Part shown: in pieces, positions 1-10,372 of the stretch | Layout: the number at the start of each line of letters is the position of its first letter | Position numbering within the stretch: the stretch's first letter is position 1 | From: Trichopria drosophilae | Lineage: Eukaryota > Arthropoda > Insecta > Hymenoptera > Diapriidae | Direction: 5' to 3' | NCBI GenBank assembly: GCA_030407085.1 | Contig: CM059582.1 | Span: 70,575,501-70,639,500 of the forward strand | Length of the DNA stretch: 64,000 nucleotides | Translations under genes and position numbers: made by a program | Notes under the pieces: model-generated | What the model saw: the letters and a program-made list of their open reading frames with translations, nothing else | What the model was told of the DNA's origin: nothing | Database searches by the model: none

Positions 1-420
1 GCCCCAGGACGAACCGGGCTCGACGGCGCGCGCACCGCCGCGCAAGAGACGAGCACGAGAGGACAGTCAGTATCAGTGAGGCTCTCGAGAGGATAGTATA
101 CGCTCGTTCGCGCCACGCGTTAAGATATACAGTTTGCAAACCGGTAGAGAGACGTGCCCCGCAGAATCACAGAAAGAAAAACGTGCTCCGCGGGATCACC
201 CAAGAAGAAAATAACTGAAGCAAGGTTCACCCGCCAATCGAGGAAGGAGGCCAACCCCAACCGGTCGGCCGTCAGTCATCACCCGTAAGTAGTTTTCTGT
301 TATCAATACTCCGATATTCAACGAGGTGGGAACCCACGCTCCCGTCACCCCCGTTTCTTTTGAGTTCGCGGTAAAAATAAAAATCTGCCTCGTCCTTCTA
401 AGGGCGAGGTTATAATTTTA
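1..420. other. GC-rich leader, unassigned
   Basis: No open frame is convincing here. Bases 1-285 are GC-rich with repeated GA-rich words. A good splice-donor-like string, CACCCGTAAGTAG, lies near 280-292, and an AATAAA-like A-rich stretch lies near 375. The segment could be a promoter/5' untranslated exon of a host gene or the leader/LTR of a retroelement continuing beyond the window. The sequence does not decide between them. Confidence 0.3.
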
Positions 421-1253
421 AATAGTATTTTTGAAGTGTATGCAAAATTTTATATTTATAAAGAATTTTCTGAACAAATTATACGCATTTAACAGAAACC
501 GTTATAAACAATGTTTACATAAATAATGAATCCGTCGCGAAATGTTTTAAAGCGATATTTAGCTTATTGTAAACAGTATTTTTGAAGTGTATGCAAAATT
601 CGAACTTTATAAAGAATTTCTGGCATAAGTTATCAGAAATCGTTATAAACAATGATTATTTAAACGAAGACTTCGTCGCGAATTGTTTCAAAACTATATT
701 TTCCTTATTTCAAACAATATTTTTGAAGTGTATGCAAAATTTTCAATTTATAAATAATTTTGTGCACAAGTCATCAGAAATCGTTAGAAACAATGATTAT
801 TTAAAAAATGATTCCGCGGGAATTGTTTTAAAAGAATAATTTGATTATTTCTAATAGTATTTTTGAAGTGTATGCAAAATTTGAACTTTATAAAGAATTT
901 TATGCATAAGTTATCAGTAATCGTTCTAAACAAAGATTATTTAAACAAAGATTTCGACGCGAATTGTTTTAAAACAATAATTTTCTTATTTCAAACAGTA
1001 TTTTTTAAGTATATGCAATATTTTAACTTTATACTGAATTTTCTACACTAGATGTAGGCATTTTACAGAAATCGTTATAAACAATGATTGTTTAAACAAA
1101 GATTCCGTCGCGAATTGTTTCAAAACGACATTATCCATATTTCAAACAGTATTTTTGAAGTGTATGCAAAATTCGAACTTTATAAAGATTTTCTGGCATA
1201 AGCTATTAGAAATCGTTATAAACAATGATTATTTAAACGAAGACTTCGTTGCG
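421..1253. repeat. ~143 bp tandem array (array A)
   Basis: About six units begin with a shared word (AGTATTTTTGAAGTGTATGC) near 426, 575, 716, 857, 997 and 1148, so the period is about 141-150 bp. Units differ by scattered substitutions. Short open frames of 60-85 codons inside are products of the repeat (they share the MKCMQN start) and are not genes. The array is broken at 1253 by BEL-1. A ~25 bp piece resumes near 5857 and two more units occur at 7147-7445. Confidence 0.85.
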
Positions 1254-1959
1254 TGTTTGAGAAACTCGGATTTATCGAAACTAGTTTCAATTGAAAAGTG
1301 TTGGTCCTTCAATGGCCGCGCCGTGACAACGGCTTAAACGACCAATAATGTGGAATGGGATGCCGGTCGAGTAATCTTGATAGGAAAGCTGGATTGCGGA
1401 ATCTCGATTGAGATTGAACCGAATTGCAGTGGATTGGATTGAGAGGATCGAGGGTGTGAAAATACAAAAATGACACCTCACTTGGTTTTTGCACTTTAAT
1501 GTAGGAGATATCACTGCACACGCGGTCGCCAACTGGCGGGCTCGCGCGCGGACACGTGCGGCCGAGTGTACGCGAAAGCGTGTGGTTGAACGACCGATGC
1601 TCGCTAGACGGAGGCTTTCGCGGATCTGATCCTTTGCGGAAATCGATAGCGATCGATTGATAGTATTCGCGAGAGGTGTCGCGTACAATGTTCCGTCGCG
1701 ACGTTGAGCGTCGCTCTGACTTACGCCACGTATTTTAATTCCGCGAAAATTCAAATTTCGGACGAACGTTGTCGCTACCGAATGCATCGGACAAAGTTCC
1801 TGAACAACCGCCCGCCTCGTGTCGACGAACGATACGAAAAAAAAAACTTAAAAAGGCTTATTACAATGTCTTAAACCTAAATAACTTAAAGCTATATAAC
1901 CGCCCGCCATGGTACATTAAACCCGGTCTAACTGCCCGCCATGGTGCAGTGGGTTAACA
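1254..1959 (-). repeat. 3' LTR of BEL-1
   Basis: A 706 bp segment downstream of the integrase on the minus strand starts TGTT and ends AACA (read on plus), the TG...CA ends expected of an LTR. It abuts array A at 1253. The pol frame ends directly at the LTR edge. Open frames inside it (for example 1287-1787) have no family match. The second LTR is missing, so the boundaries rest on end motifs and on the interruption of the array. Confidence 0.6.
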
Positions 1960-2238
1960 TTGTGGCGGAGCATCCATCGGCAGTCGACATATCTGACTGA
2001 CCGGACGTTGATAGGATGACCGCGCGGTTTTTACCGTGACTACGAGTACATGATTATCCGGTCCTGGATGCACGTTGGTGACACGCGCCAATTCCCACTT
2101 GGCAGGTGGGTGTGTAGCGTTCTTAATTATTACAATGTCGCCTATTTTTAGGTTGTCTTGCGGCGTACGCCACTTTTGTCGTTGTTGTAACGTGTGTAAA
2201 TACTCACTAGACCAACCTCCCCAAAAAACCTCGGACAT
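1954..2238 (-). CDS. BEL-1 integrase C-terminal domain (DUF5641-like)
   Basis: This 94-codon open stretch matches the C-terminal domain that follows integrase in BEL/Pao polyproteins: a WxxWSxEYLxxLQQRxKW core, then KIGDIVIIK, a proline-containing loop and an RPVxxIxxLP ending. In this family the domain probably contacts DNA or chromatin during integration. It is out of frame with the upstream integrase, so a frameshift lies near 2240-2262. The stop falls at the 3' LTR boundary, usual for BEL elements. It cannot be expressed as a separate protein; it is the tail of a decayed polyprotein. Confidence 0.75.
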   Translation of the reverse strand: MSEVFWGGWSSEYLHTLQQRQKWRTPQDNLKIGDIVIIKNATHPPAKWELARVTNVHPGPDNHVLVVTVKTARSSYQRPVSQICRLPMDAPPQC

Positions 2239-2261
2239 ACGGCAAACGCGTTGCCAACGGG

Positions 2262-3836
2262 TTAAAGAATTCTCGGATCAAGCACGGATTGCTCAGGCAG
2301 ACTTACGAGTGGACCACCTATCAAAAAGTGCCCGGAAGTTATCGCTAGTGTGTCACTAGGCTCGTCGGTTACAGGCCAAATGGGCCTGGAGTTTAGACAC
2401 GCCTCCACGCGCGTCAAAAGAGTGCTCATTTCCTCAATCGAGAGCGTTTGGGCACCGATGACTCTACGCAAATGGTGTTTCGTACTCTTTACCCCAGCCT
2501 CCCATATTCCTCCATGATGGGGAGCAGCCGGCGGGATGAATTCCCACGATATTCCACGTTCATCCATGTGCGCGCGGAGCTTGGGTTCAGACTTTACGAG
2601 ACGAAATGCGTCGCGCAGTTCGCGGTGGGCACCCTGAAACGTGGTACCATTGTTGCTCATCATCGTGGTGGGTGAGCCTCGTCTAGAGACGAACCTGGTA
2701 AAGGCCGCCAGAAAGTTGTCTGTGCTGTAGCCAATTACCAACTCTAGATGAATCGCTCGCGTGCACAGACACACAAATACGGCAATATAGGCCTTATGTG
2801 CTCTTTGACCTCTCCCTGTTATAGCCGTGACCGAAATAGGGCCTGCGTAGTCCACGCCGCTATGGGCGAATGGTCTAGCCGGTGTGATACGTCGGGCAGG
2901 TAAGTCGCCCATGAGTTGAGTTGCCGTTGCCGCTCGTGCACGCACGCATTGAGTACATTGGTTATTGTGCCTTTTCACGATATTTCGGGCTCTTAAAAGC
3001 CAAAGTTGGGACCGAAGAACTCGCAGCGTCATTTGCAGTCCACCGTGTAGGCAGAGTAAATGAGTATGACGGACAATTAAGTCGCTAACTCGGTGCGGCG
3101 GAAGAATGATCGGATGCTGCTCGTCATATGGCAGTAAGGCGTTACAGAGTCGGCCTCCGACTCTTAGCATACCCGAGTCGTCGATGAACGGAGTTAATTT
3201 GGACAGTCGACTTTTCGCCAAGGTCACGTTGGAGCGTGTTAATTCGCGAATCTCGTCGCGAAATGCGGAATTTTGGGCGCATTTGATCCAAAAAATTCGC
3301 GCCTGTTGCACCTCAAGCAGGAAGGAAATTCGATCGGAAGATGGAGTCCTGCAGCGTCGAATGAAGCGCAGGATGTATGCTGTGACTCGGAGTAGTCGAT
3401 GCCACGAGGAGAACTTTGTGGGGAGATCCCATTCCGCGGTGGTAACATGCGCCGAAAATTGTCTCGGAACTTTTCGGGCTTCCTCATCATTCGTTTTCGT
3501 AACGATCGGATTACGCGGCCATTCGCTGTGGTCCCGCGAGAGCCACTGGGGTCCTTTCCACCAAATAGGGTGGTTGGCCAGTTCCGTGGCGGTTGCTCCG
3601 CGTGAGGCGATGTCTGCAGGATTGTCTGCGCTCGGGACATGTCGCCAAACAGCTTCGGGTAGTCGCGTTTGAATGTCTGATACCCGATTGGCGACGAACG
3701 TCTTCCACCGCGCGGCATGTTGAGAAATCCAGCTTAATACTACCGTGGAATCGGTCCAACAGTAGAGTGGTATGTTGTTATCCTGTATGTTTAGGACAAC
3801 GGACGACATAAGTTTCGCGAGCAAAAGAAGCTCCAC
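2262..3836 (-). CDS. BEL-1 RNase H / integrase
   Basis: This open stretch of 524 codons holds the C-terminal half of RNase H (WTDSTVVLSWI, a catalytic Asp near residue 30) and a full BEL/Pao integrase. The integrase zinc-binding His-His-Cys-Cys set is visible (HTHLLCLHGG ... CTQC). The catalytic core begins GVDYAGP. The second catalytic Asp, normally in an SDNGTNF-type motif, reads SNNGTTF, an Asp-to-Asn change that should abolish strand transfer. The catalytic Glu is in GGIWEAG. The RNase H N-terminus (ELHGFADASGRAYAA) is in another frame upstream, so a one-base shift lies near 3828. The listed start is simply the first possible start codon after that shift. Confidence 0.85.
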   Translation of the reverse strand: MELLLLAKLMSSVVLNIQDNNIPLYCWTDSTVVLSWISQHAARWKTFVANRVSDIQTRLPEAVWRHVPSADNPADIASRGATATELANHPIWWKGPQWLSRDHSEWPRNPIVTKTNDEEARKVPRQFSAHVTTAEWDLPTKFSSWHRLLRVTAYILRFIRRCRTPSSDRISFLLEVQQARIFWIKCAQNSAFRDEIRELTRSNVTLAKSRLSKLTPFIDDSGMLRVGGRLCNALLPYDEQHPIILPPHRVSDLIVRHTHLLCLHGGLQMTLRVLRSQLWLLRARNIVKRHNNQCTQCVRARAATATQLMGDLPARRITPARPFAHSGVDYAGPISVTAITGRGQRAHKAYIAVFVCLCTRAIHLELVIGYSTDNFLAAFTRFVSRRGSPTTMMSNNGTTFQGAHRELRDAFRLVKSEPKLRAHMDERGISWEFIPPAAPHHGGIWEAGVKSTKHHLRRVIGAQTLSIEEMSTLLTRVEACLNSRPIWPVTDEPSDTLAITSGHFLIGGPLVSLPEQSVLDPRIL

Positions 3837-4035
3837 AGAGTTCCAAGCGCGGAGTGCTCCGGGTTTTGATAGGAGCCACCTTGGTTTTACAGCTCAAAAG
3901 TGTAATTACTGGGGGGTCGGGAGGACGGAGTACGCGTTTATAGAGAACTGCCGCATAAGCTCGTCCCGAAGCGTCGGCAAAGCCGTGCAGCTCCTGTAGT
4001 TCGCCATCTGTATCTTGCCCCGTCCATCGCGGAAT

Positions 4036-4827
4036 CTAGATCTTCGAGAGGGCAGGCAAATCGCTACAATAGGCTTTCCATATAGTAGTCAAATCATCGT
4101 CAATTGGGCTGTCCCACTCACACCTACGGAGCCAGAGTTCCTGCATAAGTATTTTTGCCCTAACTACGACTGGCTCGACCCATCCTAACGGGTCAAACAG
4201 CTTGGCGATTTCGGATAGGATCAGTCGTTTCGTTGGTGAACTTATCGACGTATCAGTTACAGCAAATCGGAAGGTATCGGTCGCTGGGTGCCAGGCTACG
4301 CCGAGCACTTTAGTGCTGCCCTCATGATCCAGTGAGAGCAGTAATGAGACATCTGCTGACGCCTTGGCGACGTCCTCTAATTCCTCCAAGAGCGCGGGGT
4401 CGTTCGAAGCCCACTTCTTGAGGGAAAATCCACCACTGCTAATCAAGGCCACTAGTTCGTTACGAACTTCCTGCAGCGTGTGGGCGTTGTCAGCGCCGAA
4501 GAAAATGTCGTCGACGTACGAGTCGTTTTCTATTATGCCGACTGCGCGAGGGTAGCGGGCATGCTCGTCGTACGCGAGCTGCTTCAAAACTCGAATCGCG
4601 AGGTAGGGTGCACTGATCGTACCGTATGACACGGTAGTCAGGCGATATTCTGATACGGGTCGACTCTGTGACTCTCTCCACAGAATTCTCTGATAATCCT
4701 GATCATCAGGATGGACGAGGATTTGACGGAACATTTTTTCAATGTCCGCCGTATACACGAAACGATGTCTTCTCCATCGTTGCATAATGGACGGCAAGTC
4801 GCTCTGGAGCTTGGGTCCACAAAGCAT
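4036..4827 (-). CDS. BEL-1 reverse transcriptase domain
   Basis: This 263-codon open stretch carries the BEL/Pao reverse transcriptase core. Motif A is TADIEKMFRQI with its catalytic Asp, and the YVDD box is in SYVDDIFFGAD. The connection region follows (GVAWHPATDTFRF, LFDPLGWVEPVVVRAK). It would copy the element RNA into cDNA inside virus-like particles. It is in the same frame as the upstream protease and separated only by a nonsense codon at 4846-4848, so the two were one polyprotein. The stop at its 3' side precedes RNase H. Confidence 0.85.
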   Translation of the reverse strand: MLCGPKLQSDLPSIMQRWRRHRFVYTADIEKMFRQILVHPDDQDYQRILWRESQSRPVSEYRLTTVSYGTISAPYLAIRVLKQLAYDEHARYPRAVGIIENDSYVDDIFFGADNAHTLQEVRNELVALISSGGFSLKKWASNDPALLEELEDVAKASADVSLLLSLDHEGSTKVLGVAWHPATDTFRFAVTDTSISSPTKRLILSEIAKLFDPLGWVEPVVVRAKILMQELWLRRCEWDSPIDDDLTTIWKAYCSDLPALSKI

Positions 4828-4845
4828 GTGGTCGTTAAGCGTGCT

Positions 4846-5856
4846 TCAATTACTAGAGCGTAGAGACGCATTAAAAACGACCCGGATTTTTCCACTCGAG
4901 TCACCTTGTTTGAACACCGGGTGGTACGGTAGGTAGACGGTCGGTTCAATCGGGTAAGAATTCGACGGCGCTAGAGCCATGTGACCAAGATCACGATAAT
5001 CATCCATGAAGGCGCAGTATTTTTTGAGCACTTCTGGATTGCGAGACAGCTTAGCTTCTGCCTTTTCTAACAGTCGCAGAGCCGCCGTGCGCGTGTCGCC
5101 GATTTGAATCGGCGATTCTGTTAATGGGAGGCGAACCATATATCTCCCGTCCGGCTGACGTTGGTGCGTATTCGCGAAGTGCTGTTCGCAGCGTAGATCC
5201 TCATCGGAGAGTACAATGGAAGCTGTCACTTCCTCAATTTCCCAAAAGGATTTGAGCAGTGCGTCGAGGCACGTTGAGGACGAGCAGTGTAAGCTCGTCG
5301 CAGAGGTACGAATAATATTCGAGCGAGATGAGGGACCTATGAGGATCCAGTCGAAAATTGATCGCTGGGCAGTGGGAGATCCTAACGGTCCTTGACGTAG
5401 ACCGTCTAAGAGCACGTGTCCGTACAGATCTGCACCGATTAAAATATCGATAGGTACTGGATCTGATGGATCGGGATCAGCTAGGCTCAGACCAGCTAGG
5501 TGCGGCCATTGGCCGGGTACAGTGTACGCGACGGGTTTATACGAAGTTATTTTATTTAATATAAGGGCTCGCGCGGGAAGTGTGGGGCCCTGTCCATCGC
5601 GGGGTTCTATAGTTATGTCCGTTGTCGCGCGGACGAGTCCTTGGTCTTTTTCCCCCACTCCGGTGATCTCGATGTGGGCCTTGCGTTTCGAGGCACGCAA
5701 GTTTTGAACCGCGTGCTTGGTAATGAACGTCGACTCAGAGCCTGAATCCAATAGTGCGCGGGCACGGAAAGTCCGACCTTCCAAGGTTTTGATAATAACG
5801 GTAGCGGTCGCAAGAAATACGATTCCACTACCGTTTGCAAAATTGCACGAGCTGCA
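4846..5856 (-). CDS. BEL-1 retropepsin and RT N-terminus (5' truncated)
   Basis: The frame holds a peptidase A17/DUF1758-type aspartic protease with the active-site motif LLDSGSESTFITK, followed by the BEL linker (IDILIGADLYGHVLLDG, SIFDWILIG) and the N-terminal RT region (YLPYHPVFKQ...KIRVVFNAS). The conserved pre-protease residues ATATVIIKTLEGRTF can be read up to about 5856 with no authentic start, so the true gag-pol start was lost with the 5' end. The protease would mature the polyprotein in virus-like particles. The frame closes at a nonsense codon at 4846-4848 inside RT. Confidence 0.85.
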   Translation of the reverse strand, partial: CSSCNFANGSGIVFLATATVIIKTLEGRTFRARALLDSGSESTFITKHAVQNLRASKRKAHIEITGVGEKDQGLVRATTDITIEPRDGQGPTLPARALILNKITSYKPVAYTVPGQWPHLAGLSLADPDPSDPVPIDILIGADLYGHVLLDGLRQGPLGSPTAQRSIFDWILIGPSSRSNIIRTSATSLHCSSSTCLDALLKSFWEIEEVTASIVLSDEDLRCEQHFANTHQRQPDGRYMVRLPLTESPIQIGDTRTAALRLLEKAEAKLSRNPEVLKKYCAFMDDYRDLGHMALAPSNSYPIEPTVYLPYHPVFKQGDSSGKIRVVFNASLRSSN

Positions 5857-7146
5857 ATTGTTTCAAAACTATATTTTCTAATGTGTAAATCGCTTGTGCC
5901 ATCCCTGGGCGCGAGAAAGAAATAAACAAGAAATAAAGAGAGAGAAAGAGAGTGAAGACGAGAAGAGAGAGTGAGGGAGAAAGAGAGCGAAGACGCAATT
6001 ACGAAATAACAATAACGCAGTAATTGCAAGTATGCGTGTGAGTCCTGCGTGTTCGTGAGGTTCGGCAGGGTTCGGCCCCTTTCGGGTTTGGAGAAGAAGC
6101 CCGGGCCTCCCGTTGAAAGGCCCATAGACGCCAGTTAGACAATCGAAGCACTTCGAGTCTAGATGTTTAGTCTCCGCGTTTGGATTTCCTTTAAAAATTA
6201 AATTTTACTTGTTCGCTCGTCCTATATAATTTTCTGGTAACGGCTTTTTATCGCGTCGGCATTCATGGTTGGAGATTCAGTCGGTGTCGAAATCGTTCGC
6301 TTCATTTCCCATTCAAAAGCGACGCTCCGTTCTTATCAGGACCAAAGAGACGCCATTCCGCCATTTTGACCACACCACGGTCCCATGCTGTGTATCGGAA
6401 AGAAAAGTCACTTCGCCAATAAGACGACTGAAAAATGAGCACCAAGTCAAGGACAAATCCGATGAGACATTTTTGGAGATTCATGGACCAGTTTTTTATG
6501 ATTTACTCGAGAAGCCCTCTGAGACACGCATCTATGACGTCGAAACGATAAGTCTGTTTCATTTTTATCATTTCTTTTTAAAACATAAAGTCGGATCTGA
6601 TTTTGTTTGAAAACATCAATTAGTCTCTCTTTCTCTCACGATCATCGCATCGACTCAGAAGAAACTTTGATCTTCAGTTTTATTATAATATGGATAGTTA
6701 AGATAATGTTTTGTTATATGACAATTAATATTTAAAATCAATTTTGTTATTGCGATTCGAATGAGTGATAATGATACTTTCTTTTGGTTTGATGATCCCA
6801 TTATAATTGTATTTAATTTGAATTTAAGTGAGAGATGAAGTATGATGTATGATTATTTCAAGTATGATCCGATGTGTCAATTTTCAATTTAGTGAAAAAT
6901 GAGAATGTGCAATATGGTGACTTCCAAAAGGACAGGCCGAAATTCTATGTTAATAATAACGATTCTTATATTTCTCGTAATATTATATTTTCTATGTTGA
7001 ATATTCCAATTATAATAAATAATAGTCTGATTTAAACCAATTGTTTGACTCTATAATTTATTTAACTTCATAATTTTTAGAAAGTCTATTTTTATTTCTT
7101 ATGTGAAAAATACAAAATTATGATAATTGCATATAAAACAACTATT
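5857..7146. other. Non-coding stretch with purine-rich tract
   Basis: It starts with about 25 bases of array A. A purine-rich AGAGAGAAAGAG tract occupies about 5930-5995, and a GC-rich part runs to about 6180. A 113-codon plus-strand frame (6269-6610) has no recognisable domain and I do not claim it as a gene. The rest is AT-rich with no structure I can name. Confidence 0.4.
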
Positions 7147-7445
7147 ACAATTTTCCTTATTTCAAACAGTATTTTTGAAGTGTATGCAAAATTTTCAATT
7201 TATAAATAATTTTGTGCACAAGTCAGCAGAAATCGTTAGAAACAATAATTAATTACAAAATGATTCCGCGGGATGTGTTTTAAAACGATATTTTGATTAT
7301 TTCAAATAGTATTTTTTAAGTATATGCAAAATTTGAACGTTATAAAGAATTTTATGCATAAGTTATCAGTAATCGTTATAAACAATGATTATTTAAATAA
7401 AAATTTCGACGCGAATTGTTTTAAACCGATAATTTTCTTATTTTG
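7147..7445. repeat. Array A, two further units
   Basis: Two units of the ~143 bp array recur (shared starts near 7166 and 7308), in the same orientation as 421-1253. The second unit stops inside the word CTTATTT at about 7442, where unrelated sequence starting TGTATCGGAATGC begins. This marks another insertion into the array. Confidence 0.75.
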
Positions 7446-8036
7446 TATCGGAATGCTGTTTTATCTTTGTTTTCATACCCGGTTATAGGAAAAAGCATTC
7501 CGTTATTCCCCAGACTTCGGCGCGCGGTGGTTCCGTATTGCGTTATAATTATATGGCTAGGAAGATTTCAGAACTAGCTGACCGCCAAGGCGATTAGAGC
7601 CGACAAGACTGTGGAGAGGCACGTAGGTACTCGCCGATAACCGGGAAGTTAGACCTCTACCTGTTGTTGACCCGCGAACACCGTTTAGGACAGTATTTTG
7701 TATTTTTGTATATTGTCGGTTCGGAAATTAGTACCAAGGACAGGTTTTTTTAGTCGTCCATATTTACCGTTTAGTTTTTGTTTGTTGTGCGACGTGCTAT
7801 CGGACGACCGACGTCCCTTGAATTGCACCCAGTGATTAAGCGGGACAAGCGACGTCCATTACGAGTGCCTATTGAGAGTGAGGGAGAGAGAGCGAGATCG
7901 TTGTACCTGGGCGACACACCAAAGAATTGAAAGTACCGGCTCTATCCCGGCTTTCTCTTGTCTCGCGGGCAATAAATACATTTTTTATTATTGAAATTCC
8001 TAATTTAACTGATTAGTATATATATATATATATATA
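7443..8036. repeat. Possible LTR fragment ending in (TA)n
   Basis: A moderately GC-rich block interrupts array A exactly at TGTATCGGAATGCTG. Near its far end it has GGCAATAAATACATTTT, a polyadenylation-like signal, followed by a (TA)10 run. It has no open frame. TG start, polyA-like signal and length (~570 bp) suit a solo LTR, but I cannot find a matching CA end or target-site duplication, because array A does not resume after it. Confidence 0.35.
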
Positions 8037-8514
8037 AATCCCAAAAAACCTAATTCAGATTTTGCCGTAGCCTAGCACACACACATGCACCACCACGCTC
8101 GCTAAAAAAGCTAACACACAGCAATAGCTGATAAATTGCTATCGAAGCGAAACCGTCAACCAAGGCTGCGATCGCTACGCGAAAAAGTAATGCAACGTAT
8201 GCTAGCAATGACGTAGCTTGTCTTCCAGCAAATTCGGAGATCAACCGCGAAGGGCTTTTCCGCGGACCTCGTGACTTGGCTCGCAAGTTAGTGGGCCTGC
8301 TGTCTATCTCTTACCCTAGACATTGTGGCGCGTCGCTGCTCTCGATGCTGAAAATATTCTTTATTAAAAACATTAGTATTAATTGTCAACATTGACGAAA
8401 CTGCCCGAAGGAGGCCTGTTCACAGGAACGCTACAACTTGTGTATGTAATAATAATGTGATCTCAGCAAAAATTTGAAAGGTCTTAAAGAATGTTGTACT
8501 CTCTACCACCGAGC
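8037..8514. other. Non-coding spacer
   Basis: No frame or repeat is recognised. The 78- and 81-codon minus-strand frames here have no conserved motifs. Confidence 0.3.
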
Positions 8515-9250
8515 AATAAAATAAACAAATTACAGTTGCAGTGAACAACACACATTTGCGTTACTCGACCGACAGTCAAACTTGACCACCCTTTCTTTGG
8601 GATTGGGAATTGGGGAAGGTGCTTCAACATGGCAACAAAGTTTAGTTTATTTTGATATAAAGCCCTACAAGTTATATCATTTAATATATCTGAAGATTTA
8701 ACCCTCGCAACACAATCTCCCATATCCAATCGATGTTGACCGTCTTCGGTATCCCATTCCTCAGCTTTTTGAAAACGTCATATCTTGAGCTGGAAGCGTT
8801 GGATTTGAATTAATTTTTTTTAATGTGCAGAAACATCGCAGAAATGCAGACGAACAAGTTACAATGCCACAAATTTAATGAAAAAAAAAGATATTTAAAA
8901 GAATTGAGTAATTCAAAAGTGATTTACAAAGTGATTAAAAAACACTGTAAAACACTACTGTAAATTGTCTACGGAACCTTCCATATAACTTGCAAATCTC
9001 TAAAAAATGCAAATTTAGTTAGTATAAATGGTTATGTCATTGCTGCTTCTAGTCTGGCTGCTCTACACATCAGATTTTCAACACAGATATTCGAATCATT
9101 TACGTTAATTTCAAAATCGCTCAAAACCTACTTGGAATCAGAAGTGAATGAACTGCAAAAAATAAATAAATTGCAATTTCAGTAAACAGCATATATTTCT
9201 ATTAGTTGACCGATATCAAACTTAACCATCCACATTTCTTGTTGCTGGAG
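8515..9250. repeat. Direct repeat pair flanking the left outer TIR
   Basis: About 90 bp at 8515-8605 recurs in diverged form at 9155-9250. Both carry an AT-rich AAATAAAxAAAT word, then CTCGACCGAC/GTTGACCGAT, then CAAACTTxACCA. The pair brackets the left outer TIR and probably represents an older duplication or an element internal repeat. Confidence 0.5.
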
Positions 9251-9302
9251 ACGGATAAATCTACCGATTAATATCACTGATCAACTTGGCAGAATCATTG
9301 AT

Positions 9303-10372
9303 AATAACAGATTACACAGAACCACAAAAAAAAATGTTTGGAAACTGAAACGCGACTAGGTGATTCTTATAGATTTTTAGCCGCTGAATCCGAATCTGGG
9401 CACAGAATTTGCTCACCACGTCTGAGATTTTTTTTTATTTTGAGTTTGTAGTGCGTAAAATTGTTCGTTTTATGCATATTTGGACATTAACTATATAATA
9501 ATGTTTCGACCGGAGAATGAAGTGGAATTATGTAATTCTTGTAGATGGTTGCAACTGAAACTGGCAGGAAATTCGTAGCAAGAAATTCAGCTGATAGTAG
9601 CCCATAGAAATTCACAGCAGGAAATTCAGCTGCTATCCCGCCTGTGTCCTTGGCGAAGATGTAATGTCTATGCCATTTTCTTCACAAATGGAATGGGCAG
9701 CAGCCGAAAACCATGAAAGTGATTGTAATTTTTTTTTGTGCGATTTAAACGAGCATACTTCAAAAAGTAAGCAAAGCATCATTTTAGGATTGTGGCAGAA
9801 ATTTTGGCATCAAGACTGAAGGAAAAGAATCTATTAGCTCCAGGAACGAATATCACTTTTTACAGAACTAGAGACCAATCTCTCAGGACATTTTTTCTAT
9901 AGAAAATTCGTTGGTGTATTGTAATGACATTAACGGACTAGTTCACGGATACAACAGTATTACATATAAACCCGAAGATTGTCGGCTTTTCATCGTCTCG
10001 TCGTTAAGGGGTTTAAAGGCGGTTTTGCTGCACAATCGTAATATCTATGCTCCCAACCCCTGGCTCATACTGTAACGTTAAAAGAAAGGTATTTAAGTCT
10101 TGTCATTTGGATTCAACGGCCAAATATCTACAAGAATTACACAATTCCACTTCATTCACCGATCAAAATATTATTTTATATAGTGAATGTGCAAATACGC
10201 ATAAAAAGAGCAAATTTACGCACTATAACCTCAAATAAAAAAAATCTCAGACGTAGAGAGCAAATTCTGTGCCCAGATTCGGATTCAGCGGCTAAAAATC
10301 TATAAGAATCACCTAGCCGCGTTTCAGTTTCCAAATATTTTTGTTATTTTGTGTTCCTGTGTTATTAGCCTA
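9303..10372. mobile_element. ~1.07 kb inverted-repeat element (MITE-like)
   Basis: The two ends are inverted copies of each other over about 240 bp. Left GGAAACTGAAACGCGACT and ATTTTTAGCCGCTGAATCCG pair with complements at 10310-10350. The match continues inward through TAGTGCGTAAA and GAAGTGGAATTATGTAATTC. The interior (9570-10100) has a short GAAATTC-rich direct repeat and no transposase frame. A 63-codon frame inside the right arm is a repeat product. This is a non-autonomous DNA element nested within the outer long-TIR element. Confidence 0.75.

Larger units (their letters stand above)
1254..5856 (-). mobile_element. BEL/Pao LTR retrotransposon BEL-1 (5' truncated)
   Basis: Minus-strand BEL/Pao element. 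From high to low coordinates it encodes aspartic protease, reverse transcriptase, RNase H, integrase and the integrase C-terminal domain, followed by one LTR. No gag and no 5' LTR are present. The left boundary interrupts array A between ...TTCGTTGCG and TGTTTGAG. The array resumes at about 5857 with AATTGTTTCAAAAC, almost the next bases of the interrupted unit. I infer insertion into array A and later loss of the 5' LTR and gag. Frames are broken by an in-frame stop at 4846-4848 and by frameshifts near 3828 and 2250. Confidence 0.85.

Noticed and set aside
582..1051. Repeated small proteins starting MKCMQN
   Set aside because: They are coded by tandem array A and change with unit drift; there is no sign of selection on codons.
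1287..1787. 166-codon minus frame
   Set aside because: It lies inside the BEL-1 LTR and has no known domain; LTRs often have chance frames.
2075..3811. Plus-strand frames up to 188 codons
   Set aside because: They are antisense shadows of the BEL-1 RNase H/integrase.
6269..6610. 113-codon plus frame
   Set aside because: No conserved motif, no splice or promoter support, and low complexity; insufficient to call a gene.
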